A stretch of DNA of 64,000 nucleotides, from contig OX327694.1 in assembly GCA_946807835.1 (NCBI GenBank), forward strand, positions 4,290,001 through 4,354,000, written 5' to 3'. The notes beneath the pieces are model-generated. The model searched no databases. It had not been told where the DNA came from and saw only the letters and a program-made list of their open reading frames with translations. Of this stretch, positions 58,481 to 64,000 are shown piece by piece; within the stretch, counting starts at the first letter, position 1, and every line of letters begins with the position of its first letter. Both the position numbers and the translations under genes were made by a program. This DNA is from Ailanthus altissimus. Lineage: Eukaryota > Streptophyta > Magnoliopsida > Sapindales > Simaroubaceae.

Positions 58481-58576
58481 AAGGGAAGGAGGAAGAGGGA
58501 TCAGATGGAGAAAAATGTGGCAGCGAGGAGTAATTAGCATTTAATGGTGGTGACTGAAGAGGTGTAATTGCTATGA

Positions 58577-58579
<3 letters not shown>

Positions 58580-58625
<46 letters not shown>

Positions 58626-58626
58626 C
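58580..58626. repeat. GA/CT microsatellite 2
   Basis: A (GA)n run with a single interruption (gaaaga), about 180 bp beyond the first. (CT)n tracts near starts are common in plant promoters and can bind BBR/BPC proteins. Confidence 0.96.
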
Positions 58627-58920
58627 ATTTGTTGTTTAATTTTTTTTTTTTTGCTTTTATTTTTCTTCTAGGAGAGTGTATGGTGCAACGAATGATGGCT
58701 ACCAAACACTATAATTGCTACCTCCATTTTTTGTTTTTGAATTATGGAGTTCATTTTTATTATGTTTAACTTGCTCACTCTTAGAAAAATGATCGATTTG
58801 TATATTTTGCATCCTCACATCTTCCATGAGGACGCCATGAAATTTTCTTGTGATGAATATCGAATTATGACTCATATTGGTTATTACAAGTAAAATCTCA
58901 AGGCATGCACAATATATGCT
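58627..58920. other. Distal 5' flank of the HD-Zip IV gene
   Basis: AT-rich, with a T-run at 58,640-58,651. No clear regulatory site or gene. Confidence 0.35.
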
Positions 58921-58924
58921 TTTC

Positions 58925-59480
58925 TTTAATTTTATGAAAGATTCGATAATGACACTAAGTGTCAAAATATATTGATCTAAAAATGTTTTAATTGTCTTTT
59001 TTTATTGGTATGTGCAAGAAAATCTAAAAAATGATGTGCGTAAAAAAAAAATATCAGTAAAATCTCGTGTATCAAATATAGCTATTATTGTCTTATTATT
59101 TTTTAGTATTTACAAAAAAATTATTAAAAAAGCTATGATAAAGTACAGCCTATCAAATTTTATGTATCGACAAAAAAATGTAAAAACAAATATATAAATT
59201 ATGTAATGAAATTTTGATCGATCAAAATTTTGTATCAAATAATATTTTAACTATCTTCTTTTGTGTTTATACATTGAAATAATGTATAAAATAATAAACG
59301 TTTAATCGATCAAATTTCATATAACAAATATTAATGCTTTAACTGCCCTCTTGTTTGCCATGCATGAAAATCTAAAATATGATATGTGTAATTAAGATTT
59401 GATCGATCATAATTTTTGTATCAAATAATGCTTTAATTGTTTTCTTTCTTTTTGGGCGTATGTAAGAAATACAGATAATA
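58925..59480. repeat. Degenerate tandem repeat with GATCGATC palindromes
   Basis: Units of about 90-95 bp with ttgatcgatcaaaatttt-like starts at about 59,214, 59,303 and 59,398, each followed by gtatcaaataat and gctttaattg. Weaker copies lie upstream (58,970, 59,070, 59,150). At 59,209-59,234 the sequence includes the palindrome attttgatcgatcaaaat. Confidence 0.75.
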
Positions 59481-60525
59481 ATTGTTTGTCGATAAAAAAA
59501 TTTATGTATCTTTTTGTTGATAATGTATCCTAAAATATGCTTTTTACATTGTCAAGGTTCACCAACAAATAATGTATTTAAAGAAACAAATATTAACATG
59601 AATCTTTTTTTTTTTTTTTCCTTTTTTCCCATTAAAAAAATTTAATTAAGATTAAACACACATGTATACAACAAAAACATAATAAATCTTTTGTGTTAAC
59701 CTCAAATTTTATTATAAAAGAAACTTACAATTTAAATCCAATTTTTTTTAAAACATTGACAAACATAAAAGATATTACATCAAAGTACTTTTGATACTAC
59801 AAACAAAATATTATCAAGATAAAATATTATATTTGCACACTAACACCTACTCGAATCTAAATTCTTATAAATAAGAGTAACAATCATACCTCATATTAAA
59901 AAAGACGCCATAAATTTAAATCCCAAAATTAAATTGGCTGCATAAATAAAATTTATGTCTCAAGTTATTAATCTATGTTCTCAACAACAAAGGTTAAGTT
60001 GATACTTCTTTTAACTTCTAGCTAAGTTTTTTTTATACTCCCTCTATTTTATCTAACAATTTCAAAACATGAAAACTGATCAGGAAAGTCAATTAGTATT
60101 TGGTCTTTGTATTCAATATTATATTTTCAGTATCTTTTACTATATTATATCAAGTAAAATGTACCCTTTTCAATTGAACACTTAGCTACACAATTCATAA
60201 ATTAACAATTGCTACTGAGAGGCACGCATAAATTCACACATTGTGTAATTCTTTCTCAATCCTCTAATTCCGATTATCAGCAATTTCAATATTTAATTTA
60301 GAATGACATATATAAGTTATTGTATCGCCACAGAAAGATAGGAAACTTCCATGCATCATTCGAAATTTCTAATTCCCAATTCACTTTTGGATTATTTCAC
60401 ATCATTTTGTGAATGTCTTCCACGTTTTCTGTGGCATCGTGACTTTCATTGCATTGAAACGGAAATTCAATAATATAATTCTTTATAGATTAGATTCTAT
60501 GAATTTATAAACGACATAAAACTTT
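59481..60525. other. Intergenic AT-rich sequence
   Basis: No gene or known element recognised. A T-run lies at 59,605-59,619. Confidence 0.45.
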
Positions 60526-60529
60526 AATA

Positions 60530-61075
60530 ATGTTTAAGCGTAAGTAATAATAAAGTAATAAACTCAAAGTATATAATGCAGCAATCAAGCAAATAAAAAA
60601 ATTATAAAGAGAAAGTAGAAAAAAAAACACATAGACTTTACGTGATTTGATAATTTATCTATGTCCACAGCGGATTAAAATTATATTATTTTATTATTGA
60701 ATCACAAGGCACTCACAAAGTATTCTTTTTATAAGAAAGAACTCAAGAATTCATAAAAAATACAATTCTATCTTATAAATTTAGAATTTTTCTCACAAAA
60801 AATCATTAAACTCACAAATCATCAAGATTGTTGTAAATAAATCTTAATGAACATCACAATAATTTTGGTAATTTGGGAGCAGTAAGATGTGCTTACAACT
60901 AGGAGTTTTTCTCACTACCCTCCAATATTACGGCTCCCAGGCTTGGGTAGCAACGCCTTCATCTCACCTTTTACCTCCTTTCGTGTCCGTCTTATTTCTC
61001 CATGCATTTAACTCACTTGGCTTGTTTTTAAATTATATTACAATATTTTTTAATTAACTTTCTCACAAATAACGT
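60530..61075 (+). repeat. Dispersed LTR-like repeat, copy 3
   Basis: Contains gtaataaactcaaagtatat, aatgcagcaatcaagcaa, atctatgtccacagcggatt, aatcacaaggcactcacaaa and ctttttataagaaagaactc in the order seen at 25,888-26,540, same strand. It has no adjoining coding sequence, so it may be a solo LTR. Confidence 0.72.
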
Positions 61076-61944
61076 AATAATATCACGTCATTTTGACATT
61101 GAAATACTGAAGCAAAATAAGGGAATTCTGCATGCGGTGGCAATACAATGCAATTGAATTCATACTTCCGTTTGTAATATATTCTTTTATGAATGTAACC
61201 AATTGAGGGTCTCATAATCACTTCATGGCTATTGGCTACATTAAAAGAAAAATTACAACTAAAAAATGTCTTGCGAAATAAATGAACCCAAGAGCATTGA
61301 ACTTTAATGTTGATTTTGATATGGAATTTGGTCTGTCAAGTAATAAAAATATCAATGTCAATTATAGAGAAGCATACAAATTTGAAGGATAAGCCATAAT
61401 CATAATTGTTTCAAATGTATGCATTTATTAGTGTGAAGAAGATGAAAGGAAATAAATACCTCTTGAGTGACACTGGCTTGTCACGCTACATAATGACAGC
61501 CCCAATAACGACTTTTAATTTCATAGAAAATGCTATATCAAATCCTCATTGACCATTTCATTGTCCAATAATCATACATCTATCTTTGCAATGGAACGTT
61601 GAAATAATGCCGTATCATAAGCACAAGAAAAAGAATGGTTTGCCATTATTCAAGTTTTGCATATCTTTAAATTAAGAAACCAGCTCATTTGCAATGAGGC
61701 ATATTATTTTTAGAATTGCTATTTTTTTTTTTCCCCGAATCTAGATGCATATCAAAATTTATATGCTTACTGAAATTGCACTGGATCAACTTCGCGTTTA
61801 TATAGACAATTATATATAAATTAAAACAAATGAATTGATGAGTGAAATGATGAGATTGAACCAATTGTTACATCCTTTTGTATGTAAATCTTGGTAAACA
61901 TTTTTTTGACACAAATTATGCTAATTATATTATTGTTATTATGA
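61076..61944. other. Intergenic sequence
   Basis: No gene or element recognised. Confidence 0.45.
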
Positions 61945-62105
61945 ATATGCTATATATTTTAAGTTTAAATTCTAAGTAATGGTATATCAAATAATTATTG
62001 GGTAATAAAATAGTATAATAGATAATTTTAAAATTTATATAATTTCATCATCCAATAATTACTTGATACAACTTAAAATGTGTAATATCACTCTATTATC
62101 ATATC
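61945..62105. mobile_element. Small foldback (MITE-like) element 2
   Basis: Two arms of about 60 bp face each other: tatcaaataattattgggta on the left and, in reverse complement of the right, tatcaagtaattattggatg. The centre, gataattttaaaatttatat, is near-symmetrical. It resembles the element at 50,812-50,998. Confidence 0.72.
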
Positions 62106-64000
62106 GTGCTTAAGATATTTTTACTATACTCCTTCATTATCCACAAGTTATTTTACTTCGGATACAAACTCTAAGGTCATTTTCTCCAAAGAAAAAGAAG
62201 CATATATTTCATATCTCTTTCTAATGATACAATTTGACCATGTGGACGAGTTTGAAGCTAATCATTACTTGATTGTCTCTTAAATAAGAAAGTTATTTTA
62301 ACATTTGCTAATAATCATCCTTGCTACATAATCTTTCCTTTTAAAAAGGTTCAATTGTCAAATGTACACCACATTTTCCAAACATGGCATCATCCCTGAA
62401 TTGCCACTTCAACTAGTTGGTACCATACAAATGGTTAAAACTCAAATATCATTATTCATCATCTAGCCTTTACCTATATCTATTTAAACTTTTTGATACC
62501 TAGTATTTTATTACATATCAAAGCTTGTTCATTCAAGAAGCTTCAGGTTCGAAACTTATGCCAATTCATAGAATTTTAATACAAACAAATCAAAATAGAT
62601 TAGAAGAAGGAGCAAATATATGTAATTTCTTTTATTTTTACCAAAGCAACTAGGGTTTAGGTAATTGAATGTGGTTCTTTTGAAGAATAGGGGGTTGTTT
62701 GTTGTGGTAATAGAAGTGTTGACCTATTGAATGGTGCTTCCCATTGAACACATATTACAAGCCGTATCTATACTCGCCATCTCTCTCGAGCGAGTCTTGC
62801 CATTAATTATGATTCTGAGCACACACAGACTCTGCATGGCGAAGGCCATTTACTACGTTCATGCCACTCTTGGCTCTTTCACACTCTCTTATTGACTTCA
62901 CGTATTTTTACCTTTTTTTTTTAAATCATCGTAATATATTGATTAAATCTTAAATATTATATTTTAAGGTTGCTAATGTAAAATTAAACAAATCATCGGA
63001 ACATTACACGAGATATCGCTATTGAAGTAAGGTCAATTCTAACTCTTACAAAAAAAAAAAAAAGATACATACAATTCTATTATAAAAAATTATTTTAATA
63101 ATTAAGATCTCTACTTATCACGGACGAAGAACCCTATCTTCACGTAGAAGAACAAAAATATTTTTACTATCTACCACTGTACTTCACATTCAAAAACTGT
63201 TTTTTGTTCAATAAAAGAAAAACATAGCTTCTTGGTGAAGGTCTCTCACGCGCTTTCTAGTTTAATGTCGTTGTCGGGGACCTCGGGGTCCCGTGTGAAT
63301 TTATGTCTTTGGGGACGTGTGATGGACTGTGGACAGAGCGCGTGAGTTATTCATTGAGTCATTTTTTTCTTATTTTTATCTTATATGCCGCCCGTTACGT
63401 GTAGTCAAACGCTGCGTTCCGTTTGGAGGAAAACGTCAAAATATTGGCCCCGTCTACATCTCTTCGTGGGGAAATTTTGACGAACCATTTTTTTGGTTCT
63501 TTTATTTATTTATTTCTCAATACCTTTGGCTAAAACTAAACCATTTAAATGTATATCTATAATCAAATGGTTACATCTCTCTTTTCTTTTTTATTTCTAA
63601 AAAAGAAAAAAAAAATCAAATGGGTATGGTAAGACAATGGAGAGAGAGCCATGGAAAGCAACCGCATGCTAACATCTCTGTTTCGGAATTAAGAAATTTT
63701 AAAACGTTGACTTTGATCTTACAAATTTATCGCGAGCGGTGGACCATTTTGAAGACACGTAGGCCGAGGACAGTGCTTTTGGGCCTTGACCTGACCAACT
63801 CATCCTTGTCAACTGTCTGGGGGTCCACGTCACCTTTATGATAACCCATGCAAATTGTGACGTCTTATATATTATAATTATATAGCTATTTTATTATTTT
63901 TATTTTCATAATTCCGTAAAAAGAAATCAACTTTTTGAAATTTGTAGCAGACCCAGTAACCCATGTGATGGCAGCTAATCATGCAGAATGGGTCCTACTA
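62106..64000. other. Intergenic region, possibly the promoter side of a gene beyond the window
   Basis: No coding homology. The last kilobase is richer in GC and holds a strong hairpin (63,277-63,292), a nested inverted repeat, and G-box/C-box-like motifs (ccacgtcacc at 63,823, gtgacgtc near 63,857). These hint at a promoter, but no gene start lies in the window. Confidence 0.4.
63245..63346. repeat. Inverted repeat with an inner perfect hairpin
   Basis: ctcacgcgct (63,245-63,254) is matched by agcgcgtgag (63,337-63,346). Inside, gggacc-tcgg-ggtccc (63,277-63,292) forms a perfect 6-bp stem with a 4-base loop. Confidence 0.8.

Noticed and set aside
58535..58560. L1 box (TAAATGYA) in the HD-Zip IV promoter
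   Set aside because: The nearest match in reverse complement, taaatgct, fails at the last base; not strong enough to call.
63329..63841. Two open frames of 73-77 aa near the right end
   Set aside because: No protein similarity, and the composition suggests a promoter-like region instead.

Overview
This window is nuclear DNA from a flowering plant, almost certainly a eudicot. The evidence is AT-rich intergenic sequence, two intron-containing genes with GT-AG splice sites, plant-type retrotransposons (a chromodomain Ty3 element, copia, a plant L1 LINE), a CACTA transposon, and a homeobox gene of the land-plant-specific HD-Zip IV class. I cannot name the species. Only two genes look intact, both on the minus strand; most of the rest is transposable-element debris in various states of decay.

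Region 1 (about 1-17,790) is a nest of insertions. A decayed L1-type LINE (endonuclease, reverse transcriptase, zf-RVT, RNase H, TAA-rich tail) is cut twice. The first cut (3,304-11,243) holds a rearranged Ty3 chromovirus, A. Its gag-pol is split by a 1.4-kb insert of unknown class with a TGGAT duplication, and that insert is split by a 2,617-bp solo LTR with a perfect TTAGA duplication. The second cut (12,086-17,443) holds a nearly complete minus-strand chromovirus, B, which splits the LINE RNase H domain.

Region 2 (17,790-26,900) has two copies of a dispersed LTR-like repeat, a tandem repeat of about 170 bp, and a 4,763-bp CACTA element with 3-bp AGA target duplications and no visible transposase.

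Region 3 (27,055-33,113) is an F-box/LRR/FBD gene in three exons (476 aa). Its 4.5-kb first intron is largely filled by a tandem array that alternates 300-bp and about 437-bp periods.

Region 4 (34,780-47,005) is a minus-strand copia element of the TNT1-94 type (gag, integrase, RT with an intact YIDD motif, RNase H, two diverged LTRs). A second, rearranged copia family sits inside it as two inverted integrase copies around a spacer. The spacer carries an initiator-Met-like primer-binding site, an array of short near-palindromes, and four spaced copies of a 19-bp motif.

Region 5 (47,006-64,000) is mostly AT-rich intergenic DNA with two small foldback (MITE-like) elements. It contains a complete HD-Zip IV gene of the HDG2 type (52,937-57,471, 11 coding exons, 759 aa), expected to encode an epidermal transcription factor with homeodomain, zipper-loop-zipper and START domains. 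Its true start lies in an upstream exon rather than at the first long open frame. The two genes have no evident functional link. I found no CRISPR array, rRNA gene or confident tRNA gene.
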